From: Alcanivoracaceae bacterium
GTDB lineage: Bacteria; Pseudomonadota; Gammaproteobacteria; Pseudomonadales; Alcanivoracaceae
DNA length: 64,000 nt
Direction of reading: 5' to 3'
Assembly: GCA_029210325.1 (NCBI GenBank)
Contig: JARGPU010000001.1
Coordinates: forward strand, 878,126-942,125
Shown here in pieces: positions 1-10,439 of this stretch. The first letter of the stretch is position 1. Each line of letters opens with the position of its first letter. Below the pieces are notes generated by a model. The model was not told the origin of the DNA. It saw only the letters and a list, made by a program, of their open reading frames with translations, and made no database searches. The position numbers and the translations under genes were made by a program.

Positions 1-741
1 GAACTGAAGGTGCTCGCTGATGTGGGGCTGCTGGGTTTGCCCAATGCGGGCAAGAGTACGCTGATTCGTTCCGTCTCTGCGGCCAAGCCAAAAGTGGCGG
101 ATTATCCGTTTACCACTCTGGTGCCCAATCTGGGGGTGGTTAAAGTCGACAAGTACCGCAGCTTTGTTATGGCGGATATCCCTGGTCTGATTGAAGGTGC
201 AGCAGAGGGGGCTGGTCTGGGCATTCGTTTTCTCAAGCATCTTGCCCGCACCCGACTGTTGCTGCATGTGGTTGATATTGCCCCGCCGGATGAAAGCGAT
301 CCGGTAGCTGCTATTACGGGTATCGCCCATGAGCTGGAAAAGTTTTCTCCAGCACTGGCTGAGCAAGAGCGCTGGCTGGTACTGAACAAGTGCGACCTGG
401 TGTTGGAAGAAGAGATTGATGAAGTGGCTGGCGATATCACTTCGCGTCTTGATTGGACTGGCCCGGTATTTCGTATTTCTGCGGCCACCGGTGAGGGCTG
501 TCAGGATCTGATCTATGCGCTGATGAATGCCATTGAAGATCGGCGCCTGCGAGAGCTGGAAGATGGTGATTATGCTGAGCAGCAGCGTCGCCTGCGCGAG
601 CGCCTTGAGGAAGAGGCCCGCGAGAAAGTACAGGAACTGAAGAATCAGCGTCGTCTGGCCCGTGAACAAGGTGAGCTCGACGATGATGATGACGATTTTG
701 ACGACGACGATTACGACGTCGAAATTATCTACGAGCGCTGA
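1..741 (+). CDS. obgE: Obg-family GTPase ObgE/CgtA, C-terminal part (5' end outside window)
   Basis: The reading frame is open from base 1, so the N-terminal glycine-rich Obg fold lies outside the window and only the G domain and tail are present. Visible motifs are the P-loop (GLPNAGKS), the G3 motif (DIPGLIEGA), NKCD (G4) and SAATGEG (G5). The tail is very acidic, with a long Asp run, as is usual in gammaproteobacterial Obg proteins. ObgE is an essential, ribosome-associated GTPase linked to 50S assembly and the stringent response. proB follows after 14 bases on the same strand, the order seen in Pseudomonas. An internal ATG at base 10 is not a true start because homology runs upstream of it. 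Confidence 0.96.
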   Translation, partial: ELKVLADVGLLGLPNAGKSTLIRSVSAAKPKVADYPFTTLVPNLGVVKVDKYRSFVMADIPGLIEGAAEGAGLGIRFLKHLARTRLLLHVVDIAPPDESDPVAAITGIAHELEKFSPALAEQERWLVLNKCDLVLEEEIDEVAGDITSRLDWTGPVFRISAATGEGCQDLIYALMNAIEDRRLRELEDGDYAEQQRRLRERLEEEAREKVQELKNQRRLAREQGELDDDDDDFDDDDYDVEIIYER

Positions 742-755
742 TAAACGGAGTGGTT

Positions 756-1862
756 ATGGAGCGTCGCGGACGCTGGGTAATCAAAATTGGCAGCGCCCTG
801 CTGACCAACAATGGTCAGGGACTGGATCGGGCGTTGATGCAATTGTGGGTCGACCGGATGGCCGATCTGCGTCAGCGTGGTATTGAAGTAGTGGTGGTGT
901 CTTCCGGCGCAGTTGCCGAAGGCATATCCCGTCTTGGCTGGAAAAACCGGCCGGAGTCTGTGCATGAGTTGCAGGCTGCAGCAGCGGTAGGGCAGATGGG
1001 CCTGGTGCAAGCCTGGGAGACCTGCTTCCAGACTCACGGCATGCATACTGCTCAAATTCTGCTGACCCACGATGATCTGTCGGATCGCAAGCGCTATCTG
1101 AATGCCCGTTCTACCCTGATGACCTTGCTGGGGCTAGGGGTGATTCCGGTGATCAATGAAAACGATACTGTGGTCACAGATGAAATCCGTTTTGGTGATA
1201 ACGATACGCTGGCGGCGTTGGTGGCCAATCTGGCGGTGGCAGAGCGTCTGGTAATTCTGACGGATCAGGATGGTTTGTATGAGCGTGATCCTCGCTCTGA
1301 TCCTTCGGCGCCAATGATTCGTGAGGCGCTGGCCTCGGACCCGCATCTTCAGCAAGTGGCTGGCGGCTCTGTCAGTGGTTTGGGCCGTGGCGGCATGATC
1401 ACCAAGGTTCGTGCCGCTGAGCTGGCTGCGCGTTCTGGTGCGCGCACTCATATCTGCTCCGGCCGCAGTCCTGATGTACTGACAGCCCTTGCCGAGGGCG
1501 CAGCGCCTGGAACCACGCTATTGCCGGATACTTCAGTGTTTAATGCGCGCAAGCAATGGTTGGCCGGCCACCTGCAGATGCGCGGTAGTCTGGTGCTGGA
1601 TGGCGGAGCGGTATCGCGCTTACAGGAGTCCGGTTCGAGTCTGCTGCCGGTTGGCGTGGTGGAAGTATTTGGTGAGTTTTCCCGGGGCGAAATGGTGTCC
1701 TGCGAAGATGAAAGCGGCAAGCGTGTTGCCTGCGGGCTGGTGAATTATGATGCTGAAGAGGCGTTGCTGATTCGGCGGCGCAAGAGCAGCGAGATTCAAG
1801 ACGTGCTTGGTTACGTCAGTGAGCCAGAGTTGATCCATCGGGATAATATGGTTGTCTTTTAA
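756..1862 (+). CDS. proB: Glutamate 5-kinase ProB
   Basis: Phosphorylates L-glutamate to gamma-glutamyl phosphate, the first step of proline synthesis. The amino-acid kinase domain fills the first ~250 residues (IKIGSALL near the start, the SSGAVAEG loop, the NENDTV substrate loop, ILTDQDGLY), and a PUA domain occupies the C-terminal ~90 residues, giving the full ~368-residue family length. An in-frame GTG at 750 is possible, but ACGGAG at 745-750 is spaced five bases from the ATG at 756, so I prefer 756. It is probably cotranscribed with obgE; a strong hairpin with a T-run follows the stop. Confidence 0.95.
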   Translation: MERRGRWVIKIGSALLTNNGQGLDRALMQLWVDRMADLRQRGIEVVVVSSGAVAEGISRLGWKNRPESVHELQAAAAVGQMGLVQAWETCFQTHGMHTAQILLTHDDLSDRKRYLNARSTLMTLLGLGVIPVINENDTVVTDEIRFGDNDTLAALVANLAVAERLVILTDQDGLYERDPRSDPSAPMIREALASDPHLQQVAGGSVSGLGRGGMITKVRAAELAARSGARTHICSGRSPDVLTALAEGAAPGTTLLPDTSVFNARKQWLAGHLQMRGSLVLDGGAVSRLQESGSSLLPVGVVEVFGEFSRGEMVSCEDESGKRVACGLVNYDAEEALLIRRRKSSEIQDVLGYVSEPELIHRDNMVVF

Positions 1863-1886
1863 TTCTTTTTTGTGTGGTGCAGCCAT

Positions 1887-1917
1887 AAAAAAACCGGCCA
1901 CATGGGCCGGTTTTTTA
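1887..1917. terminator. Bidirectional intrinsic terminator between proB and rpsT
   Basis: The hairpin CCGGCC (1894-1899) / GGCCGG (1905-1910) has a five-base loop and is flanked by an A-run on the left and a T-run on the right. It can therefore end transcription from proB on the plus strand and from rpsT on the minus strand, and it sits exactly between these two convergent genes. Confidence 0.9.
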
Positions 1918-1938
1918 TTCCCGATTCGGGCAGTGATA

Positions 1939-2214
1939 TCAGGCGGCAGCCTGACCCATTGCCTTGATCTTCGCGTTCAGGCGGCTCTTGTGACGAGCAG
2001 CCTTGTTCACGTGGAATTTACCTTTGCGGGTGGCCTTGTCCAGGACCGATACAGCCGTAGAGAATGCTTGCTGAGCAGACTGCTGGTCACCGGAAGCAAT
2101 GGCCGCGTTTACCTTTTTCAGGTAGGTCCGCACCATGGAGCGCATTGCTGCATTGTGCTGACGACGCTTCTCCGCCTGACGAGCACGCTTACGCGCTTGC
2201 GGTGAGTTGGCCAA
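1939..2214 (-). CDS. rpsT: 30S ribosomal protein S20, UUG start
   Basis: A small, very basic 91-residue protein beginning ANSPQARKRARQAEKRR after the initiator and ending in the typical HKSRLNAKIKAMGQ segment; it binds 16S rRNA in the 30S subunit. The open frame continues 55 codons further upstream, but the family N-terminus begins at the TTG whose first base is 2214, and AGGAG lies seven bases before it. A UUG start is known for E. coli rpsT, where the weak start takes part in autoregulation; the same design appears here. It is transcribed divergently from murJ. Confidence 0.96.
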   Translation of the reverse strand: MANSPQARKRARQAEKRRQHNAAMRSMVRTYLKKVNAAIASGDQQSAQQAFSTAVSVLDKATRKGKFHVNKAARHKSRLNAKIKAMGQAAA

Positions 2215-2314
2215 GGTCTTGCTCCTATATATCTGGTTAAAAGCCGGGCGGCTTCTGGGTTTATCGTTGCGGGAGGGATTCGGGAAATCCGGGCCCCTGC
2301 CCGAAAGGCCCGCA

Positions 2315-2343
2315 ACTATGCCGTCGGGTCTGGCTCTTGTCAA
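2315..2343 (-). promoter_or_regulatory. Sigma-70 promoter of rpsT
   Basis: On the minus strand a perfect -35 box TTGACA (2343-2338) is followed after 17 bases by CATAGT (2320-2315), a 4 of 6 match to the -10 consensus. A GC-rich stretch (GCGGGCC) follows the -10, as is common in stringently controlled ribosomal protein promoters. The predicted leader to the UUG start is about 95 bases. Read by eye. Confidence 0.6.
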
Positions 2344-2418
2344 GGCAGAAATAGGCCTGCTGGCGGTGAATCCGTCCATCCGCTAACCTTCGCCGATTAT
2401 CGGTCAGATCAGGTCAGT

Positions 2419-3993
2419 ATGGCGGAGCAGCAGGGCGCACAGAATAAAAAAGGCGGGCTGATGGCGTCTACTGTGGTGGTCAGCGGCATGACCATGCTAT
2501 CGCGCGTCCTCGGCCTGATCCGTGATGTGGTGCTGGCTCGCTATCTGGGTGTCTCAGCTGGCACAGATGCCTTCTTTGTCGCTTTTCGCATTCCCAATTT
2601 TCTGCGCCGACTGTTTGCCGAAGGGGCCTTTAATCAGGCTTTCGTGCCAGTGCTGTCCGAATATCGCACCAATGGCACCCAGGCTGCCGTTCAGCTGCTG
2701 ATCAACCGGGTGGCCGGAACTCTGGGGATGACATTGGGGTTGGTGTCGGTGGTCGGCGTGATGGGTGCGCCGCTGCTGATTACTCTGTTTGCGCCGGGCT
2801 TTGGCGATGACCCGGTGAAACGGGCGCTGGCAGTGGAAATGCTGCGTCTCACCTTTCCCTATCTGTTCTTTATCGCGCTGACCGCTTTTTCCGGAGCGAT
2901 CCTGAATACCTGGGGGCGCTTTGCGGTCCCGGCCTTTACCCCGGTGCTGCTGAATATTTCCCTGATCGGCAGCGCCCTGTTTCTGACCCCGTTTTTCAGT
3001 GATCAACGCATGGCCGTGGCGCTGGCCTGGGGGGTGTTGATTGCCGGGATGGCGCAATTGTTGTTCCAGTTGCCATTTCTGACTCGTCTCGGGCTGATGC
3101 CCAAGCCGCAGGTGTCGTGGCGAGATCCCGGGGTAAAGCGCATTCTGGCGTTGATGGCGCCGGCTATTTTTGGGGTCTCGGTCAGCCAGATAAACCTGCT
3201 ATTGGATACCGTGCTGGCCTCGCTGCTGGAGACCGGTTCGGTCACCTGGCTGTACTACTCCGACCGACTGGTGGAGTTGCCTCTGGGTATTTTTGCCATC
3301 GCCATCGGTACGGTAATTTTGCCTAGTTTGTCCAAGAAGCATGCTGCGGCGTCCACGGAGGAGTTTTCCCGGACACTGGATTGGGCCATCCGCATGGTGC
3401 TGTTGCTCGGTCTGCCGGCTGGTCTGGCCTTGCTGGTGATGGCCAAGCCGTTATTGTCGGCGTTGTTCCAGTACGGCGAGTTTGGCGCTTTCGATGTCCA
3501 TCAGGCGTCCCTGTCGTTGCAGGCGTATAGCGCCGGGGTGGTGGCTTTCATGCTGATCAAGGTGTTGGCGCCCGGCTATTTTGCCCGTCAGGACACTAGA
3601 ACTCCGGTGCGGATCGGCATTATCGCCATGATCGCCAATATGGTGTTTAACCTGCTGCTGGTCTGGCATTTACGTCATGTTGGCCTGGCAATGGCGACGG
3701 CGCTATCAGCCTGGCTTAATGCGGCGTTACTGTATCGCGGTCTTGTCTCGACGGGAGTTTATCGACCATCGCCAGGCTGGAGCCTGTTCTTTGCTCGTCT
3801 GCTGGGTGGTGCGGCGGCAATGGTGGCCGTGGTCTGGTGGCTAAACGGGCAGAGTGACCTGTGGCACACCGGGCTGGCCTGGCAGCGTGGCAGCTTTATT
3901 GTTGCTGTGGTGGCGGCTGGCGCGCTGGCTTATTTCCTTGGTCTTGGATTACTCGGTTTGAGACCTCGTCACCTCCGGCGCGGGCCCGTATAA
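2419..3993 (+). CDS. murJ: Lipid II flippase MurJ (MviN)
   Basis: A 524-residue polytopic inner-membrane protein of the MOP exporter superfamily that moves the peptidoglycan precursor lipid II to the periplasmic face. The N-terminus carries the family signature MTMLSRVLGLIRDVVLARYLG, followed by GTDAFFVAFRIPNFLRRLFAEGAFNQAFVPV, and about 14 hydrophobic segments follow. The ATG at 2419 gives a short polar leader; the ATG at 2461 (MASTVVVSG) is an alternative and nearer the usual MurJ N-terminus. It is followed by ribF 28 bases downstream, the Pseudomonas order. Confidence 0.95.
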   Translation: MAEQQGAQNKKGGLMASTVVVSGMTMLSRVLGLIRDVVLARYLGVSAGTDAFFVAFRIPNFLRRLFAEGAFNQAFVPVLSEYRTNGTQAAVQLLINRVAGTLGMTLGLVSVVGVMGAPLLITLFAPGFGDDPVKRALAVEMLRLTFPYLFFIALTAFSGAILNTWGRFAVPAFTPVLLNISLIGSALFLTPFFSDQRMAVALAWGVLIAGMAQLLFQLPFLTRLGLMPKPQVSWRDPGVKRILALMAPAIFGVSVSQINLLLDTVLASLLETGSVTWLYYSDRLVELPLGIFAIAIGTVILPSLSKKHAAASTEEFSRTLDWAIRMVLLLGLPAGLALLVMAKPLLSALFQYGEFGAFDVHQASLSLQAYSAGVVAFMLIKVLAPGYFARQDTRTPVRIGIIAMIANMVFNLLLVWHLRHVGLAMATALSAWLNAALLYRGLVSTGVYRPSPGWSLFFARLLGGAAAMVAVVWWLNGQSDLWHTGLAWQRGSFIVAVVAAGALAYFLGLGLLGLRPRHLRRGPV

Positions 3994-4021
3994 TCCAGCG
4001 CTCCAATGTATTGAGGCGCTG

Positions 4022-4951
4022 ATGGAACTGATCCGGGGAATGCACAATTTGCGCCCTGCCCACCGGGGCGGCGTTGCCACTATCGGCAACTTCGATGGTG
4101 TGCATATTGGTCATCGGCGCATTCTTGATCAGGTGATTGCTGAGGCGCGGCGCCGTAAGGTGCTGTCAACGGTGATTCTGTTTGAGCCGCAGCCGGCTGA
4201 GTTTTTTACCCCGGAAAAAGCGCCGCCACGGCTAATGACCCTGCGCGACAAAATACGTGCATTGCGTCAGGCGGGAGTCGATCAGGTACTGTGCTGTCGA
4301 TTTAATCAACGTTTCCGCAGACAGAGTGCCGCGGAGTTTGTCGATAACCTGCTGGTGCAGGGGCTGGGTATCCAGTCTCTGGTGGTGGGCGATGATTTCC
4401 GCTTCGGTGCTGACCGTTGCGGGGATTTTGCCTATTTGCAGCAGGCCGGCGCGTTACATGGTTTTACCGTCAGCGATACGCCGACCTTTGAAGTGGTCGG
4501 TGAGCGGGTCTCCAGTACCCGTGTCCGCGCAGTACTGCAGCAGGGAAATTTGCAGCAAGCCGCACAACTGCTTGGCCACCCTTACACCATTAGTGGGCGG
4601 GTACGGCATGGTGACAAGCGCGGCCGTCAGATTGGCGTGCCAACTGCCAATTTGGCCATGCGTCGGGTGCAGTCCCCGGTGGCGGGCGTGTATGCGGTGC
4701 GAGTCAGCGGTGGCGGGCTTCAAGGCGCACAGGGGGTCGCCAATGTTGGCACCCGGCCGACGGTGAATGGCGTGGATAATCGACTGGAAGTGCACCTGCT
4801 GGATTTTTCCGGCGACCTGTATGGCCGTTATCTGGAAGTGGAGTTTCTTCACTTCCTGCGTGAAGAGAAAAAATTTGACGGACTGGAGTCGCTCAGCGCA
4901 GCGATCCATGCCGATATCGATAACGCGAAAGCGTTTTTCAGCCAATCATGA
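4022..4951 (+). CDS. ribF: Bifunctional riboflavin kinase / FAD synthetase RibF
   Basis: Converts riboflavin to FMN and FMN to FAD. The N-terminal FMN adenylyltransferase half shows the nucleotidyltransferase signature [15 protein letters not shown] (about residues 21-35) and [15 protein letters not shown] closes that domain. The C-terminal riboflavin kinase half shows [20 protein letters not shown]. The length of 309 residues is normal. ileS starts 13 bases after the stop, so the two are probably cotranscribed. Confidence 0.95.
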   Translation: MELIRGMHNLRPAHRGGVATIGNFDGVHIGHRRILDQVIAEARRRKVLSTVILFEPQPAEFFTPEKAPPRLMTLRDKIRALRQAGVDQVLCCRFNQRFRRQSAAEFVDNLLVQGLGIQSLVVGDDFRFGADRCGDFAYLQQAGALHGFTVSDTPTFEVVGERVSSTRVRAVLQQGNLQQAAQLLGHPYTISGRVRHGDKRGRQIGVPTANLAMRRVQSPVAGVYAVRVSGGGLQGAQGVANVGTRPTVNGVDNRLEVHLLDFSGDLYGRYLEVEFLHFLREEKKFDGLESLSAAIHADIDNAKAFFSQS

Positions 4952-4964
4952 CGGACTGTTATTC

Positions 4965-7778
4965 ATGACCGATTACAAGGCCACCCTGAATCTTCCTGAA
5001 ACCGGCTTTCCCATGAAGGCGGGTTTGGCCCAGCAGGAACCGAAACGTCTCGACGACTGGAAGGCGAAAAATCTGTACCAGAAGATTCGTCAGCAAGCTG
5101 CCGGGCGGCCCAAATTTATCCTGCATGATGGCCCTCCGTATGCCAATGGCAACATTCATATTGGCCATGCGGTGAACAAAATCATCAAGGATATGATCGT
5201 AAAGTCGCGTGGTTTGAGCGGCTTTGATGCCCCCTATGTGCCGGGTTGGGACTGTCATGGTTTGCCGATTGAGCACAAGGTCGAGCAGAAAATCGGTAAG
5301 GCCGGTCAGAAAGTTGACGCGAAAACTTTTCGCGATGAATGTCGCAAGTATGCAGCCAGCCAGGTAGAAGGGCAGAAAGCTGATTTTATTCGCCTTGGTG
5401 TATTTGGCGATTGGGATAATCCCTATCTGACGATGAACTTCGATTTCGAAGCCAATATTATTCGCGCGCTTGGCAAGATCGTTGATAACGGTCATTTAAC
5501 CAAGGGCTTCAAGCCGGTGCACTGGTGTCTCGATTGCGCCTCGGCTCTGGCGGAAGCAGAAGTCGAGTATCAGGATAAAACCTCCCATGCCATTGATGTT
5601 GGTTTTCGCGTTGCCCATGGGTCCGACTTTGCCGTGCGCAGCGGTGTCACAGCGGACAGCGCCGAGATCGTGATCTGGACGACTACGCCATGGACCATTC
5701 CCGCCAATATGGCGGTGGCATTAAATGGCGAACTGGACTACGTGGTTGTTAGTGGCGAGCGTGATGGCGTGCAAAAGCAACTGCTGGTCGCTGAGGTGTT
5801 GGCGGAACATGTGCTGGCCCGGGCCAAGCTGGAAAATGCATCAAGATCGGCTGTGTTTGCTGGTGAAAAACTTGAGGGGCTGCTGCTGGAGCACCCACTG
5901 TATGATCGGCAGGTGCCAGTTATTCTTGGCGATCATGTCACCACCGACGCGGGTACAGGGTGTGTGCATACGGCGCCCGGTCATGGCCAGGATGACTTTA
6001 TTGTTGGCCAGAAGTATGGCTTGGAAGTATTCAATCCAGTGCAGGACAACGGCTTGTTTATTGCCGACCTTGGTGTGGTTGGCGGCATGCATGTAAGCAA
6101 GGCCAACGAGCCGGTAATCGAGGCGCTTGCTGCGGCAGGCCGTCTGGTTGCGCATGAAAAAATTCAGCACAGCTACCCACATTGCTGGCGTCATAAAACC
6201 CCGCTGATTTTCCGTGCTACGGCGCAATGGTTTATCAGTATGGATGCCGCTGGCCTGCACAAGCGCGCCGTTGAGACCATTGATGAAGTGCAGTGGTTGC
6301 CAGAGTGGGGCAAGGCTCGTATTGAAGGCATGATGAAGGATCGCCCTGACTGGTGTATTTCCCGTCAGCGCACCTGGGGTGTGCCGATCGCCCTGTTTGT
6401 TGATCGTCAAACCGCAGAGCTGCACCCGCAGACACCTCGGCTTATTGAAGAAGTGGCCAAGCGCGTTGAGCAGGGCGGGATTAACGCCTGGTTTGAAATG
6501 GACGCCAGCGAGCTGCTCGGTGCTGATGCGGAGCGTTATAGCAAAGTCACCGATACTCTGGATGTCTGGTTTGATTCTGGTGTTACCCACTTTGCGGTGC
6601 TCGATCAGAATCCGGCACTGGGTTGTCCCGCGGACTTGTATCTTGAAGGTTCCGATCAGCATCGTGGCTGGTTTCAGTCATCGCTGTTGACTAGTCTCGG
6701 GGTGCGCGACACGGCGCCTTATCGCACTGTTCTGACTCACGGCTTTACCGTCGATGAGCAGGGCCGCAAGATGTCAAAGTCGCTCGGCAATGTTATTGCG
6801 CCACAGGAAGTGACTAATGATCTGGGTGCCGACATTCTGCGCCTGTGGGTTGCGGCCACGGATTACCGTGGCGAGATGAGTGTATCGAAGAACATTCTGG
6901 CGCAGATGGCGGACAGCTATCGGCGCATTCGCAATACCGCACGATTCTTGCTCGCCAATCTGAATGGTTTTGTGCCGACAGAGAATGCAGTGGCCAATGA
7001 AGACATGCTGGCACTGGATCGCTGGGTGGTTGATCGTGCCGCCATGTTGCAGCAAGAAATCATCGGCCTGTATGAGACTTATCAGTTTCATCAGATCTAT
7101 CAGAAGGTGCACCACTTTTGCTCAATTGATTTGGGCGGCTTCTATCTCGACATCATCAAGGATCGTCAGTACACCTGCCAGCCAGACTCCCTGGCGCGGC
7201 GCTCCTGTCAGACCGCTTTATGGCATATCAGTGAGGCACTGGCCCGTTGGGTTGCGCCAATCCTGTCCTTTACAGCAGAAGAAATCTGGCAGCATCTGCC
7301 CGGTGAGCGCAGTGACTCCGTGTTTCTAGAGCAATGGTATGACAGTCTGGCTGAATTGCCGGCGAATGCGGAGTTGGGCCGTGACTTCTGGCAGCAGGTT
7401 TTGCAAGTCAAGCAAGCGATCAACAAGGCCATTGAAGATGCCCGCAATCAGAAAGTGGTGAAAGCCAACCTGGCTGCGGATGCAGTGCTCTACGCGGATG
7501 ACTCGCTCACTACCCTGCTTGATCATCTTGGTGATGAGCTGCGCTTTGTCACCATTACATCAACGGCAGCGCTTAAGCCTTTGAGTGCGGCGCCGGCGGA
7601 TCTTGCAGCCTCTCTGGTGTCTGGTTTGAAAATCAGCATCAGCGCTTCAGGATATACAAAATGTGCGCGTTGTTGGCACCACCGGGAAGACGTTGGCCAG
7701 CATGCCGCTCACCCCGAACTGTGTGGCCGCTGTATTGATAACGTCGATGGTGATGGGGAAGTGCGTCATTATGCGTGA
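4965..7778 (+). CDS. ileS: Isoleucyl-tRNA synthetase
   Basis: Charges tRNA-Ile with isoleucine in the cytoplasm. The 937-residue class I synthetase shows the HIGH motif ([10 protein letters not shown]), an editing CP1 domain ([22 protein letters not shown]), and KMSKS (RKMSKSLGN). Four cysteines of a C-terminal zinc ribbon are visible (CARCWHH...CGRC). The frame is open well upstream into ribF, but homology begins at the ATG at 4965 ([17 protein letters not shown]), which I take as the start. It overlaps the lspA start by eight bases. Confidence 0.97.
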   Translation: MTDYKATLNLPETGFPMKAGLAQQEPKRLDDWKAKNLYQKIRQQAAGRPKFILHDGPPYANGNIHIGHAVNKIIKDMIVKSRGLSGFDAPYVPGWDCHGLPIEHKVEQKIGKAGQKVDAKTFRDECRKYAASQVEGQKADFIRLGVFGDWDNPYLTMNFDFEANIIRALGKIVDNGHLTKGFKPVHWCLDCASALAEAEVEYQDKTSHAIDVGFRVAHGSDFAVRSGVTADSAEIVIWTTTPWTIPANMAVALNGELDYVVVSGERDGVQKQLLVAEVLAEHVLARAKLENASRSAVFAGEKLEGLLLEHPLYDRQVPVILGDHVTTDAGTGCVHTAPGHGQDDFIVGQKYGLEVFNPVQDNGLFIADLGVVGGMHVSKANEPVIEALAAAGRLVAHEKIQHSYPHCWRHKTPLIFRATAQWFISMDAAGLHKRAVETIDEVQWLPEWGKARIEGMMKDRPDWCISRQRTWGVPIALFVDRQTAELHPQTPRLIEEVAKRVEQGGINAWFEMDASELLGADAERYSKVTDTLDVWFDSGVTHFAVLDQNPALGCPADLYLEGSDQHRGWFQSSLLTSLGVRDTAPYRTVLTHGFTVDEQGRKMSKSLGNVIAPQEVTNDLGADILRLWVAATDYRGEMSVSKNILAQMADSYRRIRNTARFLLANLNGFVPTENAVANEDMLALDRWVVDRAAMLQQEIIGLYETYQFHQIYQKVHHFCSIDLGGFYLDIIKDRQYTCQPDSLARRSCQTALWHISEALARWVAPILSFTAEEIWQHLPGERSDSVFLEQWYDSLAELPANAELGRDFWQQVLQVKQAINKAIEDARNQKVVKANLAADAVLYADDSLTTLLDHLGDELRFVTITSTAALKPLSAAPADLAASLVSGLKISISASGYTKCARCWHHREDVGQHAAHPELCGRCIDNVDGDGEVRHYA

Positions 7779-8289
7779 CACCGTGGGAGAGGTTAAATCC
7801 GGGCGTGGTCTGGAATATCGTAATCTGCTTTGGCTATGGCTCAGTGCCGTAGTGTTGGCTATTGATCTCTGGACCAAGTCGCTGGCAGAGAATGCATTGC
7901 AGCTTTATCAGCGCATTGAAGTGTTGCCGTTTTTCAATTTTACCCTTGCATATAACAGTGGCGCTGCATTCAGCTTTCTGGCTGAAGCGGGCGGTTGGCA
8001 GCGCTGGTTCTTTACCGCGGTTGCCATGGTTGCTTCCGTGGTGATCGTTGGCTGGTTATTGAAACTGCGCGGTGAGCGTATGGTGGCCATTGCCCTGGCA
8101 TTGATTCTTGGCGGTGCGCTGGGCAACCTGTGGGATAGGGTGACCTTGGGTCATGTGGTGGATTTTCTCGATTTCCATTGGGCTGGCTATCACTTTCCGG
8201 CTTTCAACATCGCTGACAGCGCGATCACGGTGGGTGCCGTATTGTTGATCGTTGATATGTTTTTGGGCCGCGACAAGAGTGCGTCATGA
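7771..8289 (+). CDS. lspA: Lipoprotein signal peptidase LspA (signal peptidase II)
   Basis: An inner-membrane aspartyl protease that cleaves signal peptides of diacylglyceryl-modified prolipoproteins. The 172-residue protein has four hydrophobic segments, the conserved NSGAAFSF loop, and the two catalytic aspartates in GNLWDRV and FNIADSAI. The ATG at 7771 lies inside the ileS end (eight-base overlap), which suggests translational coupling. Longer upstream in-frame starts lie inside ileS and carry no LspA homology. Confidence 0.95.
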   Translation: MRDTVGEVKSGRGLEYRNLLWLWLSAVVLAIDLWTKSLAENALQLYQRIEVLPFFNFTLAYNSGAAFSFLAEAGGWQRWFFTAVAMVASVVIVGWLLKLRGERMVAIALALILGGALGNLWDRVTLGHVVDFLDFHWAGYHFPAFNIADSAITVGAVLLIVDMFLGRDKSAS

Positions 8290-8759
8290 CTGACCAGCTT
8301 CGGGCCGGGCCGGACACCCGGGTGACACTGCATTTTGCGGTGCGTTTGATGGATGGCACGGAGATGGATTCCACCTTTACCGGCCAGCCAGCTTCCTTTG
8401 TCTGGGGCGATGAATCACTGTTGCCAGGTTTTGAACGCGCCCTGCTCGGCCTCAAGGCGGGCGATAAGCGTAGTGTTTATATAGAGGCGGACAAAGGTTT
8501 CGGTGCCTATAACCCGGACAATATTCAGCAGTTTCGTCAGGATGAGTTTGCTGAGGGAATGACGCTGGAGGCTGGCGTAGTGGTCAGTTTTCGTGACGCC
8601 TCCGGTGCCGAGCTGCCAGGGGTCGTCAGTCTGATTGAAGATAACTGGGTGACGGTGGATTTTAATCACCCGCTGGCCGGCCGGGATCTTACTTTTGAAG
8701 TCGAGATTCTTACCGTAGAGCGCGATGTGCCGGAACAGCCGGTAACGATCCGTTTGTAA
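8286..8759 (+). CDS. fkpB: FKBP-type peptidyl-prolyl isomerase FkpB (SlpA-like)
   Basis: A 157-residue SlyD/SlpA-type prolyl cis-trans isomerase. It begins with the FKBP strands ([19 protein letters not shown]), has [22 protein letters not shown], and an inserted IF chaperone domain (about residues 68-130) before the last FKBP strand. Its ATG overlaps the lspA stop in an ATGA arrangement, so it is cotranscribed with ileS-lspA; the lspA-fkpB-ispH order is conserved in Pseudomonas and enterobacteria. Confidence 0.92.
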   Translation: MTDQLRAGPDTRVTLHFAVRLMDGTEMDSTFTGQPASFVWGDESLLPGFERALLGLKAGDKRSVYIEADKGFGAYNPDNIQQFRQDEFAEGMTLEAGVVVSFRDASGAELPGVVSLIEDNWVTVDFNHPLAGRDLTFEVEILTVERDVPEQPVTIRL

Positions 8760-8772
8760 AAGGGGCAACGCC

Positions 8773-9720
8773 ATGGAAATCCGTCTTGCTAACCCCCGCG
8801 GCTTCTGTGCTGGAGTCGATCGCGCTATAGAGATCGTTAATCGGGCCCTGACTGCCTTTGGGCCGCCGGTCTATGTGCGCCACGAGGTCGTGCATAACAA
8901 GTTTGTGGTGGATGACCTGCGCCAGCGTGGTGCGGTGTTCGTCGACGAGCTGCACGAGGTGCCGGAAGACGCCATTGTCATCTTTTCTGCTCATGGTGTG
9001 GCCCGGGCGGTGCAGGATGAGGCCGGCCAGCGCCAGTTGCAGGTATTCGATGCCACCTGCCCGTTGGTTACCAAGGTGCATATGGAGGTGATGAGGTACG
9101 CCCGCGAAGGTCGCGAAGCGATTCTGATCGGCCACCAGGGCCACCCGGAGGTAGAGGGCACCATGGGTCAGTACGATCGCAGCTTTGGCGGCGAGATGTA
9201 TCTGGTGGAGGACGAGGGTGATGTTGCCAGTCTGCAGGTGAGGGACCCGGAAAAGCTTGCTTTCGTCACTCAAACGACCCTGTCGGTGGATGATACTGCA
9301 AGAATTATCGACGCACTTCGCCGCAAGTTCCCAGCCATATTGGGCCCAAAGCGCGAAGATATCTGCTATGCCACCACTAACCGTCAGGACGCTGTGCGCC
9401 AGCTGGCACTGGAATGTGACCGGGTCCTGGTGGTGGGGTCGCCGAACAGCTCCAACTCCAATCGCCTGGCCGAGCTGGCCCAGCGCTGTGGTACCCCGGC
9501 GCTGCTGATCGACGGTCCTGAAGAGATCGATCCGGCTTGGCTGGTTGATTGCCGCCGCATCGGCGTCACCGCGGGCGCTAGCGCCCCCGAGGAGCTGGTC
9601 AGACGGGTGGTGGCTCGGTTGCGTGAACTGGGCGGCCATGAGCCTGAAGAGCTGGTCGGCCGTGAAGAAAACATTCGCTTCTCCCTGCCTCGCGGTCTGC
9701 GCGATATCACTTCTGGTTAA
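8773..9720 (+). CDS. ispH: 4-hydroxy-3-methylbut-2-enyl diphosphate reductase IspH (LytB)
   Basis: The last enzyme of the MEP isoprenoid pathway, an iron-sulfur reductase producing IPP and DMAPP. Conserved cluster cysteines appear in [12 protein letters not shown] (near residue 12), in [11 protein letters not shown] (about 96) and in the [11 protein letters not shown] region; [11 protein letters not shown] and TAGASAPE are further family motifs. The length of 315 residues is standard. It lies 13 bases after fkpB and probably ends the ribF-ispH operon; the pilin operon follows after about 220 bases. Confidence 0.96.
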   Translation: MEIRLANPRGFCAGVDRAIEIVNRALTAFGPPVYVRHEVVHNKFVVDDLRQRGAVFVDELHEVPEDAIVIFSAHGVARAVQDEAGQRQLQVFDATCPLVTKVHMEVMRYAREGREAILIGHQGHPEVEGTMGQYDRSFGGEMYLVEDEGDVASLQVRDPEKLAFVTQTTLSVDDTARIIDALRRKFPAILGPKREDICYATTNRQDAVRQLALECDRVLVVGSPNSSNSNRLAELAQRCGTPALLIDGPEEIDPAWLVDCRRIGVTAGASAPEELVRRVVARLRELGGHEPEELVGREENIRFSLPRGLRDITSG

Positions 9721-9944
9721 GCAGCTGCCGGCGGCCAGATTGGAAACCGCCAACTGCGTCACAATCCTTTGTTATTAGTGAGGATTCTTGTCTGTCCAGG
9801 GCGACCGTTCAGGTAGGCGCTCTGCCCGCTTGTCTGCCATCAATGGCACTTCTCTGCAGAACCGCTAGCCTGCATCTCATGGCAATCCGTAGTGGGCTGA
9901 CCACTGCAGTAAAGAAGTGGTTGGAGTGTAGTGAGGAGGCAGAG

Positions 9945-10439
9945 TTGAACGGAAAGATGCGCAAACAACAGGGAGTAACAGTGCTCGAGTTGATGTTCGG
10001 GGTGGCGATCCTCAGCATCATGCTGGCATTTGCTGTTCCCTCCTTTCAGGCGTCCCAGGCGAATTCGCGTCTGCGCGCCAGTACAGCAGACTTGGTGGCG
10101 GCGGTTAATACCGCGCGCAATCAGGCAGTTAATCTGCGCATCGATGTGCGTATTCAGGCCCTTGCAGGTGGCTGGGCTAACGGTTGGCAGGTCCAGTATC
10201 AGTATCCTGCGGTGATTCCGGTTAGCGAGCGCAGTGAGCGCGATACATCTTTCCCCCAGAGCGGTGACGTGAATATCACCAAGACTGGCGGAGCCAGTGC
10301 CTTGGAGATGGTTTTTCAGGCCAATGGTTTGATGGCTGGCGGGGCCACCCGGTTTGATTTGTGTAGCAGCTCTGGCCGGGCGCGTGTGCTGCAGGTATCG
10401 CCGTTCGGCCGGATCACTAATACGGATGGGACCTGCTAA
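9945..10439 (+). CDS. fimU: Type IV pilus minor pilin, FimU/GspH family
   Basis: A prepilin with leader MNGKMRKQQG then V-T-V-L-E at +1 to +5, so PilD cleavage after Gly and the conserved Glu5 are present, followed by a hydrophobic helix and the GspH/FimT globular domain. I place the start at TTG 9945 because AGGAGG (9934-9939) is five bases upstream; ATG 9957 is possible but poorly spaced. The position just before pilV corresponds to P. aeruginosa fimU. Minor pilins form the priming complex at the pilus tip. First gene of fimU-pilV-pilW-pilX-pilY1, with overlapping stops and starts. Confidence 0.85.
   Translation: MNGKMRKQQGVTVLELMFGVAILSIMLAFAVPSFQASQANSRLRASTADLVAAVNTARNQAVNLRIDVRIQALAGGWANGWQVQYQYPAVIPVSERSERDTSFPQSGDVNITKTGGASALEMVFQANGLMAGGATRFDLCSSSGRARVLQVSPFGRITNTDGTC

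Noticed and set aside
2215-2379. Extended rpsT frame of 146 codons.
   Set aside because: S20 begins at TTG 2214, and the upstream part covers the promoter and leader.
4767-4964. Extended ileS frame starting inside ribF.
   Set aside because: The IleS N-terminus begins at ATG 4965; the extension is a shadow of ribF.
9844-9857. TGGCAC followed by CTGC upstream of fimU, like a sigma-54 promoter for minor pilins under PilR.
   Set aside because: The GG-to-GC spacing is nine bases instead of ten, which sigma-54 does not tolerate well; the pilin operon in Pseudomonas is not known to use PilR directly.
9780-9944. AlgR-like site (CCGTTC) upstream of fimU.
   Set aside because: Only six bases match the known AlgR form, which is not enough to claim.
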